Shown here in pieces: positions 9,501 through 21,193 of a stretch of 64,000 nucleotides of DNA. The notes beneath the pieces were generated by a model, which saw only the letters and a list, made by a program, of their open reading frames with translations, was not told the DNA's origin and made no database searches. Every line of letters begins with the position of its first letter. Positions within the stretch are counted from its first letter, which is position 1. The DNA is taken from NCBI GenBank assembly GCA_029216955.1, contig JANAVB010003400.1, forward strand, positions 16,242,368 to 16,306,367, in the 5' to 3' direction. This stretch comes from Iris pallida (taxonomy: Eukaryota > Streptophyta > Magnoliopsida > Asparagales > Iridaceae). The translations under genes and the position numbers were made by a program.

Positions 9501-12500
9501 CATCCTTTCTTGGAACGTTCGTGGCATTGGAAATAAACAGACCTTGAATCGGGTCATCAGCCTCACCAAATCCAATCGGATTGATCTGCTTGTCATTATT
9601 GAACCCAAAATTCCACACAGGAGAATGAAAGACATTCAACTCAAGCTGGGATTCCCTTCCGCGATCTTCGGATGCCACGACATCTGGATCTTCTTCGCAG
9701 CTGATTTCCGCTTTGGCATTGCGAACGACTCCCCTCAGGCCCTCTCCTGTTGGGTCGAGCATCCTGCCTTCAAGTCCCGCATCCTTCTCTCGGCCATTCA
9801 CGGCAGCTGCAGCATCCCGGAGCGTAGAGTTCTTTGGGAGCTTCTGTCGGGACCCTCCCTTCCTCACGACGACATGCCGTGGCTTTGCATTGGAGATTTC
9901 AACACTGTTTCTTGTAGAGAGGAAAAATCTGGAGGTCGTGACCCCCCTCATTCGGCCATGGAGGACTTCAACAACTTCACATTAACCGCCCATCTATCCG
10001 ATATCCCCTTCCACGGTAATCAGTTTACTTGGTGCAACATGCAAGATGGACCGCGTAGGCAGTACTCTCGCCTGGATCGTGCCATGGTCAATGACTGCTG
10101 GTCGGATTTGGGATTGAACAGTAATCTGTCGCACCTGAACTCCACCGAATCTGACCATTCCCCCCTCTTTCTCGAGATTACCAACACCCATAGCCACATC
10201 CATAAATCCTTCCGCTTCCTTGACTTCTGGCGTCACCACCCCCAGTTCAAGCCCATTGTGGAAGAGGCTTGGGTCTCGGTCTCTCACCCGGATCCGCTGG
10301 TCAGAATTGCTATCAAACTCAAAGCTACTAGAAAAGCCCTCACGGCCTGGAGCAAAATTGCTTTTGGGGACATTTTTCAAGCCATTAAAGATGCTGAAGA
10401 CGACGTAACCCGTGCGGAGACTGACTTCGCCGTCTTCAATTCCCAGGAGAATCGCGCCTCTCTCAACCTCGCCAAGGCCATCCTTAAATCTAGAATCAGA
10501 GTTGAAACTGATTTCTGGAGACAAAAGGCTAGATTAACCTGGGACATGGAAGGGGATAAGAACTCTGGATTCTTCCACAAATGCGTCAAAGGACGCAGAA
10601 ACTCTCTTAAGATTCACCGCATCCGCGACGAAAATGGGCAACTTCTGGACGATCAAGAGCACATCCAGACGGCAGCCACGAACTATTTCTCCAGCATGTT
10701 TACTAAAGAGGACGTGGTCAAAGATGCCGGTTTCCTGTCCGAGATCCCCTCCCTTATTCGTGACAGGGATAACGAGAGCCTCAGTGCTCCCCCCCTCTGT
10801 CGACGAAGTTAAGACCGCTGTGTGGTCCATTAACGCTAACAGCGCCCCAGGTCCGGACGGTTTCAACGGGGTATTTTTTCGAACATGCTGGGACATTATT
10901 CAGTCCGACCTCTGGGAGGCCGCAACCGCCTTTTTCCAAGGGGCAACGTACCCGAAATCTTTATCCTCCGCCCACATCATCCTCATTCCCAAAAAAGTCA
11001 ACCCGGAGACCTTCAAAGATTTCAGACCAATCAGCCTCTGCACTTTCACCAACAAAATTATTTCTAAAATTATCGCCTCCAGAATGTCGGATATCCTCCC
11101 CAGAATCATCTCCGAAGAACAAAGCGGCTTCGTCAAAGGACGTAATATCACTGATAATATCCTCCTAGCCCAAGAAATGATCACTTGCATGAAATTTCCG
11201 TCCAGGGGGGGAACGTCGCCATCAAACTGGACATGGAAAAAGCCTACGACCGTCTTGACTGGCAGTTCATGATTTGGGTGTTCAGAGCATTTGGTTTCTC
11301 GGAACCGGTTATTGACATCATCTTCAGATCCATCAACAACTCCTGGTTCTCCACAGTAATCAACGGTCAACCTCAAGGTTTCTTCAAAGCCACCCGCGGT
11401 GTCAGACAGGGAGACCCCCTCTCATCTACCATTTTCATCATCACTGCTGAAGCCCTGAGCAGAAACCTCAAAACCATGCCGCGATCTCCTGGATTCCAGC
11501 ACTTTCACACAGCGACCGGCTGCCCTCTCATTACTCATCTTGCGTACGCGGACGACATCCTCATCTTCTCCGCAGGCGCTATTGGAGCCATTGAGGTGGT
11601 TATTAGAACTCTTGCTAATTACACTCGGTGTTCTGGCCAGAAAATCAATAACAGCAAGAGCGTGATCTACACTCATCACAAAGCCGATAGAACTCACTCG
11701 GCTGTGCTGTCCAACATGACCTCTTTCTCCACAGCTTACCCCCCTTTCCTGTACTTAGGCTGCCCATTGGTGTACGGCAGAACGAGCTCTGGGATATTCG
11801 ACCACTTGGTGGGCAAGATTCGTCAGAAAATTGCGGGCTGGCATAATGCCACCCTTTCCCCCGGGGGGAAGTTAATTCTTATAAAGCACGTCCTATCTTC
11901 CATCCCCATATACACCCTTGCTGTGTGCGCGCCCCCCATCAAAGTGCTTCATTCTATTGAATCCATTCTCGCCAAATTCTTCTGGGGACATCTCGAGGGT
12001 AAGAATAAGTATCACTGGGCTAGTTGGGCTACCATGGCTAAACCTACAGAAGAGGGGGGCCTGAGATTCTGCAGACTTGTCCACATGGTCGATGCCCAAT
12101 CAGCGAAACTGTGGTAGAAAATTCGCTCCGATAACTCAATCTGGACCAGGTTCATGAGAGCGAGATACGCCAGATTCTGTCACTTAACTGAGGCGGCTGC
12201 CAACAACAGATCCTCGACGTCGTGGCGGCGCATCATCCACGGCCGATCTCTCGCGGAACCGCACTTGCGCCTGACACTGGGCAATGGGCATTCACAGGCA
12301 TACAAGGAACGCTGGTTGGGGGACGACATCCTCAGGCCCAACGCTATTACTCCACCGTTGTGTGAGATTCGTGATTTTTGGGACGTCGACGCGTCTAACT
12401 GGAATTGGGATAGAGTCCGCGATTGGCTGGGTCCAGCGGCCATGGCGACCCTGGGTGCTGCGCATCTGTCGATCATCGATGCTCCTGACATGATCAGATG

Positions 12501-13080
12501 GTCCCCAAACCAGGATGGCGTCTTCACCCTTGCTTCGGCCAGAACCACCATCAGAGAAATCCAAGTAACGACGGCCCCTTCCGCAAAATTTTGGAACTCG
12601 TGTATTCCTGTGAAATGGTCCATCCTCCTTTGGCGTGCCGCGCGTCGAAAACTCCCTACGGACGATGCTGTCTTATCCTTCGGCTTCAGTCTGGCGTCCA
12701 GATGCCACTACTGTGCTGATCACCAATCGGAATCCGTCGAGCACGTTCTTCTTTCTGGTGATTCGGCCTGCCACATTTGGTCCCTCCTTCATTACAGGTG
12801 CAACTTAGTCCCCACAACCGGGGGCATCAACGATCTGCTGGCCAGCTGGAACGCGTCTCACGGGCATCAGATCGTCGCTGCCGCCGCTTTTTAGGTTTTA
12901 TGGAAAAACAGAAACAAGTACAGATACGAGGGCCGTCAACTAACGCCCCATCAATTGTACAGTGAGGTGATTCGACAAATCTGCAAAAGAAAGAGACGAT
13001 GCACTCACACCTCGAACCAGTTTTGGGACGCTCTGGAATCCTGACAGGGAACGAGACGCTCTTTCCTTAGGCGTTGCTTC
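9493..13080 (+). pseudogene. LINE ORF2: endonuclease, reverse transcriptase and zf-RVT, with two frameshifts and a stop
   Basis: This protein nicks the target and copies the LINE RNA. The AP-like endonuclease occupies the first 230 or so residues: LSWNVRGIGN, IIEPKI, CIGDFNTVSC, SRLDRAM and ESDHSPLF, with all key residues present. An extra base in a C run near 10790 shifts the frame, which continues VDEVKTAVWSINANSAPGPDGF. A second shift in a G run near 11204 leads to GGNVAIKLDMEKAYDRLDW. RT motifs TRGVRQGDPLSS and YADDILIF are intact (about 11395-11570). A TAG at 12115 interrupts KLW-KIRSD. The zf-RVT region (WSILLWRAARRKLPTDD, CHYCADHQSESVEHVL) ends in a stop at 12894, after which YRYEGRQLTPHQLYSEVIRQ continues in another frame. 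I see no RNase H. Confidence 0.92.
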
Positions 13081-13213
13081 GACCGCCCAACCTTCTGATG
13101 CTCGGTCCAGTTTTCGTTTTGTGGGCAACACTTTGTGTTTCTTCCTTGTTTTGTTTTTGGGTCCTTTGTCGCGCGAGGCGCGCTTACTTGTATAGGCTTC
13201 GGCATTTTGCGCC

Positions 13214-13240
13214 TATATTTCAATAAAGTTCCTTTTTCGA

Positions 13241-13249
<9 letters not shown>
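13214..13249 (+). terminator. LINE polyadenylation signal and A-tail
   Basis: CAATAAAG at about 13220 is followed about 20 bp later by ten A residues. TA repeats then resume. This defines the 3' end of the LINE. Confidence 0.8.
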
Positions 13250-13600
<351 letters not shown>

Positions 13601-13904
13601 TATTGCGAAAGAAAATAAATAAGAATAATAATTAGAAAGGAAAAATAAAAAGAATTAGAAAAGATAAAGAAAGGAAAAGATAAAAGAAAAAAATATAAAA
13701 AAACAAAAGTACTGTTGCAAAGCTACAGTACTCGAGTTTGGCCGAACCCCCTATGTGCTCGCGAGCGGATATTCCCGTGAGAATTCAAAAATTCAAAAGA
13801 AATCTGAATCTCCATCAAATTGATCCAAATATTTTCCTATACACTCATAATTTGATTCTCTACTAGATTTTAAATCCGAATAAGAAACTGAATCAAATCC
13901 CAGT

Positions 13905-14130
13905 GAATTTTGGATTTAAATCCTATATACTCCACAAAACCAAATATTGGATTTCTTCAAAATTCTTCCTCGATTCTCCACGAAACTTCAATTTCCTGCA
14001 CCCGAGACTCGCTGATGTCCATATGCAGCTACCCACCGCCTGCACTTGGCCGTCGACAGCCGCATCGCCGGAGAACGATGACAAACCGAGCCGCGAGACA
14101 GAACACCCTGTTTTGAAAACGCAGCGAGGT
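13905..14130 (+). promoter_or_regulatory. candidate core promoter, leader and splice donor in the A1 3' LTR
   Basis: GGATTTAAATCCTATATACTCC at about 13911 holds a TATA-like element. The matching place in A2 reads CTCCTATATAAGGAG (52603-52610). A GC-richer leader follows and ends at GAG|GTACCC (14129), a donor-like site. The function is inferred from position and from conservation between two LTR copies. Confidence 0.5.
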
Positions 14131-16011
14131 ACCCATCTTCTCGATCTAATTTCTTCATGCTTGCTCATTCGTTTTCACTTCTACGAATTTTGATGCGAAG
14201 CCCTCATGACCCTCTTCGAGATCCTTTAGACGGATTTCAAAACGACCCACTAACTTGCTCGAAAAATCGAGACAAAGTTAGCAAAAAACCTATTTTCTGC
14301 AGCATTAAAAACAATTTTAAAGTACCAACTTGGAAGCCATTTTTTGGACCGATTACTAAATATTTTGACAAACTAATTAAAGAAAGTCAAAAACAATATA
14401 TACGAGATTGTAACGCACCTTCGGGAATCACTTTTCATCAAGTAAGTAAATAGTTACACTTGGTTAAAGTTCTACAAAAATTTTCAATTCTGTTTTCAAA
14501 ATTTAGAAATCTGTCCGATACGACGTGCGCCCTGACAAACCGGGCGACGTGATCGCACATTATACGCATCGAAAGGCGCATATGGATGTTGCCGACGTGT
14601 GGGAACTGAGGGAACCCGATTTCGTTGTGCGTGTGTGACGAAATAAGTGTGTATCCGTCGAGATACCCCCGTATCGACGTTTTACGAACTTGGTCATAAC
14701 TTCGTGGACATTCGTCGGATCGACAAAAAACTTGCGCCGTCAAGATCGCATCGATTTTTTGGTCATGTATGCCAAATTTGGTCCAATTCTTAGAAGGTTG
14801 ATCGGAATGCCAATTTGGCGGGCCCGTGACCCGATCCAACTGACGAAATTGTGCACGGCTCATCAGAATCTAAAATTGGACATACCGTTGGGTTCGTCTC
14901 CTCAAATCAGATCCGTAGACATGTAGTTAGACGGTAGTTTTCTTACTTTTATTTATTTCTCTTGTATTGACTTAGTCTAGTGATCACCCATTGTTGATGA
15001 GGTATTGGTATATCGCATACGGCCCTGACACTTGCTTTACCACGTGTTGTGAGTCACATGTAGGATACGTATCCGCATAGTTGGTTGGCCACCGATACGT
15101 CTGGAGCGTACGACGGATAGGAGTAACTGTCAATAGAATTGCATGTTAGAAAACTTGGTGGTTACTGTAGGTTCATATCAGTCATGGAGATGATGATACT
15201 AGGCATTGGGTGGGGAGAACAATACCTGACGTATGGGCTTCTTTGCACTTCCCAGATTACCTGTGCGCTCTCCCGGAGACGCAGGCTCCAGGTGCCCTCT
15301 GACGTTACCCAGAGCGTTATGGACGTACCCCCTTGCACATGATGCCTTCTGACGATCTTCAGACGTTACGGATGTAGGCCCTTGGTGCCCTATGTGGGGA
15401 CTATGTCGATCCCATCTACAGCCAGGGCTCATGCGTCGAAGGATTATTTCTCAACTGCATATTCACAATAGAATGGTCAGGAACCCTATTGCATGCGTCT
15501 CTTTTCTTTTATATTATATATCATAGTTTACATGGTATGGTATTTTCTTGTATCTTGTTACGTCCCGCTGAGGACCTGGTTATATCTCCAGGGTTAGACG
15601 AGTTTCTGCAGGAGTACGAAGCGTCACTGGATCCATCCTATATTGATGATGAGGCATCTTTTGCTGATTTCTAGACTATTCATTATTGAGACATTTAGTG
15701 GATATTTTTACATCTCTTTTCTTTCTATTTTACGGAGGTTGGACTCCGATCTTGTGAGACTGTTTTTATAGCTGTTTGGAGTGGGTATGTTCACCGGACT
15801 ATCTTTTGATACGTTTATTCATTTTGGACTCTTATATCTTATGTGTTGAGCTGTGATGAGATTAGATTATTATATTCTTCTGGCCTGTGATTATTTTATA
15901 TACAGCTTATATACGTATACGAGGATTCCATATATTGGAGTATTCATCGTATATGTACAGCTGACATGTTCACGTACTCGGTCCTATGTATATTGGGACT
16001 GGGGCGTTACA

Positions 16012-17500
16012 ATCAAAGCTTCACTCAATATTTTTCGAGTTTCCTTCGAGAGACGCAGCAGCTCAAAGATTGATAACCGTGCCGAGGTATTAGCCAGCTA
16101 TTTTTCTTTGTCGGCCGTCATCAGTTTGGAAGGAGTTGGTTCCACTGGTGGCGATGAAGCCGATGGAACATTGACAGCAGGAGAAGATGATGCTGGAGGA
16201 GCCTCCGAAGCTGGAGCAGGGCTCTCTTGACCTTCTGAATAGTCTCTCAGGTAAAGTCTTCTAGACCTAGAACCAGTTAAGGCTTCTTCTTCGAATACAG
16301 GTTCGAAGGACACCATATTATAACTCTTTGTCCGGATCTTGCTTTTAGAAGGCTTTCTTTGGCAAGATGAAGAGTCTATTCAGAAACCCAAACCAACACG
16401 AGATTGGTTGTGTGAAAGGCATAGAGAAAGAGGTACAAAAGATCCTTTTCCATGATTCAGGCCGGAAGCCTTTTGTAGATCATATCCCATCTTCGTCATG
16501 AGTTTGTAGGAATGTTGACTATATAGATAGAAGGCTGGTTGGTAATTGGCCTCTAGCTTTGGCACCGTTATCTCAGAAGAAGAAGAAAAAGAAGAATCTG
16601 CCGCCGAGGTGAAGGTAGCAGTTAAAGGTGGAAGACAGTGTTCACCCAATGAAGTCATGTGACATGACTTATATTTGACTGCTTTCTTGGACTTTGTGGA
16701 TGAGGAAGGTACTTCAAAGTCAGCCACCAAATCAGGATGGATCCACATAATCTCCCCCTTATCAGTAGACTGAGGAACAAGACCATCATATCGTGCAGGT
16801 GAGATTAACAATCTCCAAAGTGGTTCTCGGGATGGAAACAATGCCATCCTGCACAAGTTAAGTAGGAAAATTGCCAAACTGTAGAGAGACGATGTTAGCC
16901 GTTACAGTCTTTTCGTCTTGTTGCAGAGTGATTGCACCAGAATTAACCGTCTCTTGAATCTTGCCTTTAAGCACGTAGCATGCTCGAGTCGGATGTCCGA
17001 TAAACCTGTGGTAAACACAATATTTAGGATGGTCAATTTTACCTACTTTCTCTGGCCGTTTTGCATCCAACAGCTAAAGTTTATTGCTCTTGATCAGGCA
17101 ATCAAAGATGCTCATGACATCATCTTCATCAAAGGACTATTCTTCTTTCGGACGTGGTGATCTCTGTGGTGGTGCCATTGGAGTAGGTGTTGATTGACTT
17201 ATATTGATGGGTAGAGTTTCTTTGCCTTTGACATTAATAGCCAAAGTCACCTTACCCTTGCGGTTGTTCTGACGGTCACCGCTATTTGATGTAGTATGTT
17301 CATCTCTGTCAAGATTAGGCATCTGAATATCTAATTGTTTGACTTATCAGCCCTTTCTTCTGCTGCTTTAGCATTCACTATGAATGAAGGCCAATCCTGT
17401 AACTGCTTTGATCCAGTCCACATGCTGATTATAGGCAACATGTTTGATTTGCAAGTGTCTATAGTCAAAGCATCTGGAGTTTCGAGAGGCATTTTGAGTA
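16012..17500 (-). pseudogene. element I zinc knuckle, G-patch-like region and following spacer
   Basis: RFVERFRREVLKMPLETPDA continues the gag core. KYCVYHRFIGHPTRACYVLKG at about 17020-16960 is the CxxHx4-5HxxxxC-type knuckle of Tat/Athila-like gag. Downstream, YKLMTKMGYDLQKASGLNH and GKGSFVPLS plus SRVGLGF (16510-16380) match the glycine pattern of a G-patch, an RNA-binding or helicase-activating module found in some plant Ty3 polyproteins. A Pro/Ser/Ala-rich spacer follows. LLRLSKETRKILSEAL at 16080-16015 is a short helical motif, also seen in such polyproteins. A1 cuts the frame at 16012. The G-patch assignment is by eye. Confidence 0.65.
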
Positions 17501-17543
17501 CCTCACGGCGGAATCGTTCAACGAACCGTTCGGTTGTTTCATT

Positions 17544-20061
17544 ATGTCACTATTTAATTTTGATAAGGACAGACATAGTCATGTTATTTTTTCTCTCATT
17601 AAATCGTTCCAGGAACATTTGTTTGAATCTGAAGAAAGAGGTTATACAACTATCTGGCAAACTACGGTACCAGTCGTAAGCTGCACCTGCTAAACATCCG
17701 ACGAACACCCTAGTGAGTAGAGCATCGTTTGGCTGTAGTTGATCAGTCATTACCTCAAAGTGATTGAGGTACTGACTTGGAGATGTACTGCCATCAAACA
17801 GCATAATAGTAGGGGGTTTATATTTGCGAGGAAATTGAACTTCCTTCTACTCTATAGGATAAGGCTGCTTGATCCCAGGCTTCTGTAAGCCGTCTTTCTG
17901 CTTGAAGGCTTCAAATTGAGTACGTGAAAGTTTTACGGCCTCATTAGTATCTCTCGATGATTGTGGAGTAGTGGACTGAATTGATATGTTGGGAGGAGGC
18001 ACTACATGATAAGTACCACCCCCAGCACCAGATTGACTTGGAATAGCCTGCATTGGTATTGAAGGGGTGAGGAGACTGTAACCCCAGACCAATGTTAACG
18101 GAAGCTGATGTCGTTACAGGTTCTTGGGTAGAAATCAGATTCATAATCGGTGGAACCGTATGTTGTGTCATAATCACAGCTTGCATGCCTGTCATCATCT
18201 CAACCATGCTCTTTAAACTAGCCTCCAAAGCAGCAATTCTTTGCTCTTGATTGTTAGAACTGGAAGCATCTTGATCTTCTGTGATGACATAAGCAGTCAT
18301 TTCTCTAGCTATCGAAGATAAGCTAGTAGAAAAGATAGTCTGTTCAAAACTTTCACTATCGGCATCAAAGTCATACAAGGAACTACCCCTAGGATAAGTG
18401 ATGGGGAGATCCATTTGACTGAAGTCATCTTGGTTGGAATCAGAAAGATTCCTTTGACCGATTGTATCTTGATCAGAAGGAAGATTCCTTTGACCGATTG
18501 TTTCTTGGTCGAAAGAATGATTCCTTTGACCGATTGTGTCTCGATTTCTTGAACTGGTGTGTCGGTATACTCCTTCGTCGGACTCACGAATCCGATCTAA
18601 GTACTGTTGGCTGGGATTGCGGGATGCATTGCATCTCGGATGCTTTCTACCCCAGTGATTTGAGACGTCATGTTGACAGAGGCATACAACAATTCATCTT
18701 TATCTACTATCATTGGTTGAGGAACCTAAGAGTAATTCAAATGGTCGAAGACAGACCGTTTAACTGATTGACAACATCAGTTGATAACTACCTCATGGTG
18801 ATGATTACAGTGGTGTTCTTGTGGCTGTATTATAGATGGATGAGATGGATTTGTGATCTTCTGCTTCTGTTCAAGAAGTTCACGGAGATCGGTTACAACA
18901 ACATGACGAAAAGAAGTCGAATGAACATATTCTTTAACGATGTTAGGAGCATGATTCCGATTCTTGAGATGTCCTGTTCCCTGAGTGTACAAGGAAGTGC
19001 TAAGTTGATCAGTATATATAAGAGGGTTCTTGACTTTAGAAGTCTGTCTCTGGCACAAGTTAGCCACTGGCGTATGATGCTTATGTCTTACTGAAGTTGA
19101 TACTGGCTGGTGCCTGTTGAGATAGGTGCACAAATCAGAAAGGTATGGCACTTGTATATCTGTCTGAAATACTAGCAGTTTGCCTTGCTTGGATCTTGAG
19201 ATGCACAGGTTTAGAAGATCCTGAATTACATTCTTGGGAGTAGGCAGAATTCCTTTGTGTGCTGCGCAACATTTCTATACGCTTGGCCTGAAGCAACTGG
19301 GTGACAGAAAGTTCAGTTTGGACAAAACTCACTTTCTTAGCAGAGATTTGATTGTTTCTATCAAGAAGAGTAAGGTTTCTTCCCAAAAGATCTCTTGTAC
19401 TGATTGGCGCAAGGGCGCAACCAGAGTTGTTTTTCGTCGAGTCAAGAATCGGAAAAGAATGAGAAAAGGCCAAAGGGCGCTTTCCTTTGTTCTGTAACAA
19501 GGTAGGAATAGATATATTCTTTGCCAAGTTCATATTTGGAGAAAGAGAGGGAGTATCTAAAGAGCGTTTTCCTTTGTTTTGTGGTTGAGATGCCACAGGC
19601 GCAGGTTGTGCAGGTTGAAGAAAGGCCAAATGGCACTGTCCTTTGTTCTGTTTAACATTCCCGCTAGATAGGTTATTCTAAAAATTCAGAACTGGAGAAG
19701 ATAAGGAAGTAGCCAAAAGGTATTTTCCTTTGTTCAGAACCAAAGAGGTAGTAGGCGCAGGTTGCGCAGAGGCAATAGGCACAGGTTGCGTAAAAGCAGT
19801 GGTCGGCAGAGAGACAATAGGCGCAGGTTGCGCAGAAGCAGTGGTTGGCACTGCAGAGGACTTGGGAGTCCATACAGTGCGCACCTTGCTCTTGACAGCA
19901 ATTGAGGTGCGCCTAGTACCCCCAGCACTGATCATTGCTTCGTAGGCGGTTTGCTTGACTTGAACGACCAAAGTCTTCTGCGTCTTGCCAATCGACGCGG
20001 TATCACATTGAGTTGCCACTTTCTCGTCGGAGGAGAAAGTCGTTCCCAGCAGAGTCTTCAT
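17544..20061 (-). pseudogene. element I gag N-terminal part: repeats, coiled coil and gag domain
   Basis: The start is MKTLLGTTFSSDEK at 20061. An Ala/Gln/Pro-rich region follows, encoded by tandem GGCGCAGGTTGCGCAG-like DNA units (19747-19850). Degenerate NKGKR-L motifs follow (about 19740, 19650, 19590 and 19500). Further on, ETIGQRN-type units repeat three times (about 18560-18440). Then come EQRIAALEASLKSMVEMM (18260-18190), a likely coiled coil, and a gag core (17870-17550) with PPTIMLFDGSTSPSQYL, LAGAAYDWYRSLPDS and FKQMFLERFNE, as in retrotrans_gag proteins. Frames change several times, so it is not functional. Repeats at both DNA and protein level suggest slippage growth. Confidence 0.75.
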
Positions 20062-20132
20062 TTTGTTTGCAAAAACAAAAGTTTTATTACAAACTAAGAA
20101 AAGAGTACAATTGATTTCTGGGGAAGTACGAC

Positions 20133-20862
20133 TGTAGGAATCTGATCAGAAGACGATCACTTTATCCATTGGACGATGTGATATCGAAGACACAAGCCTC
20201 AGGAGAATGCAATAGCACTTTGGCAGTAGATTATGATCATTAGTGATGCTTTAGTACGTACTGATTTGAAACTCTATTTATAGAGTTATGAAATAACAGT
20301 TTTCTGAGTTGCGCGCACTTTAGGTTGTGCGACTTCTATCTAGTTGTGCGAACGGTTACTTGAACTGCAGGGGACGCATGGCATCATTTGAATGAGATGC
20401 GCATGGTCGTGGGCAGTGTAGTAGACACGTTCTGCGATATTAGTGGCATGCGCGCCATATCATCCTGCTTCTTAACAAAAGTTGATCGGCTAGCGCCAAC
20501 ACTCTAGGTGGCGCAAGCGCGCAACTTGACGTTTGGCACCTTTGACTGGGTCTTCTATGCTATGATGATTGATTCTCCCGCTTCTTGATAACTTGCACAA
20601 GCTACCTGTCAGCATTAATTGCATGCTGAAAAAATCTCCTCGAGCGCCGTATTGTGCGGGATTCGAATAGATTTTCTTCGACTGACGAGCTGTCAGTAAT
20701 GATGGCAGCTGTTACAGCTTCTCGAGGATGCTTACCATGTGGAGCTCGCACACCCTGGCTTAGGCACAACCTGAGATGGCTTAGGCGCAACCTAGTGATC
20801 TGGCGCCACTTGATGCTGGCTCTTTGTTGAGAGGGGCACCCATTGATTTTTAGGCTTCTACA
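20133..20862 (-). repeat. LTR of element I (5' LTR, minus strand)
   Basis: In the minus sense it begins TGTAGAAGCCTA (from 20862) and ends CAGATTCCTACA (at 20133), giving short inverted termini TGTAG/CTACA. It contains TATAAATA at about 20285-20273. It also has several GGCGCAACC / GGCGCCA-like units (20495-20530 and 20740-20815). The only partner LTR would lie beyond A1, so the assignment rests on termini, TATA position and the gag start downstream. Confidence 0.6.
20271..20287 (-). promoter_or_regulatory. TATA element of the element I LTR
   Basis: The minus-strand sequence CTCTATAAATAGAG is a strong plant TATA context about 140 bp before the LTR end and about 215 bp before the gag ATG. Confidence 0.6.
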
Positions 20863-21193
20863 GTATTTAGTCAAGTTTTCTAACTAAATCTTCTATTCTA
20901 GCTAGAGACTAACTTAAGGTCATTTAGGCTAATTCTAATCATCTAGTTGGATGGTCATGATAAGTTAGTATAGGTTCTCTAGGATCACTAACCACTATTC
21001 TAGTCAAAGGCTAACCATTAGTCATATTCAATAATAACACATATGCACTATTAATTATTTAGATAATTAATCAAAATATAAATTCTAGTTTTGAAAACTA
21101 ATTTGTCACTCAAGATATAATGTGAAATCACACTAATAACAATAATTAGGAAAAAGTCAAAAATACTCCTGTTTCGGAAAAGTGGTGGTTACA
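20863..21193 (-). repeat. LTR-start-like segment between elements I and B
   Basis: Read on the minus strand from 21193 it opens TGTAACCACCACTTTTCC. This is very like the opening of the D-family LTR (TGTCACCACAACTTTTCT at 62946). It runs into I's LTR at 20862, so it looks like the start of another LTR into which I was inserted. I see no polypurine tract at its right. No gene is seen. Confidence 0.45.

Larger units (their letters stand above)
6002..13249 (+). mobile_element. full-length L1-type LINE inserted in the TA tract of the A1 LTR
   Basis: This non-LTR retrotransposon has a GC-rich 5' UTR (6002-7861), ORF1 (7862-9500), ORF2 (9493-about 13050), a 3' UTR, an AATAAA signal and a short A run. 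TA microsatellite lies on both sides, so the target duplication is hidden in the repeat. Its first half is far more GC-rich than everything around it. ORF2 keeps endonuclease, RT and zf-RVT motifs but has two single-base shifts in homopolymer runs and one stop, so this copy is recently inactivated compared with A1. The sense strand is the same as A1. Confidence 0.92.
16012..20862 (-). mobile_element. element I: minus-strand Ty3-type remnant with G-patch-like segment, truncated by A1
   Basis: Reading on the minus strand from 20862, the parts are a 730-bp LTR (20862-20133), a leader, and then a broken gag polyprotein from 20061 down to 16012. There A1's LTR abuts. Protease, RT and integrase would lie beyond A1 and are not in the window. 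The zinc knuckle phrase YCVYHRFIGHPTRAC and the G-patch-like MGYDLQKASGLNHGKG resemble plant Ty3 elements outside the chromovirus clade (Tat/Athila-like or G-patch-carrying). The lineage is inferred. The edge at 16011/16012 implies that A1 inserted into I. Confidence 0.7.
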
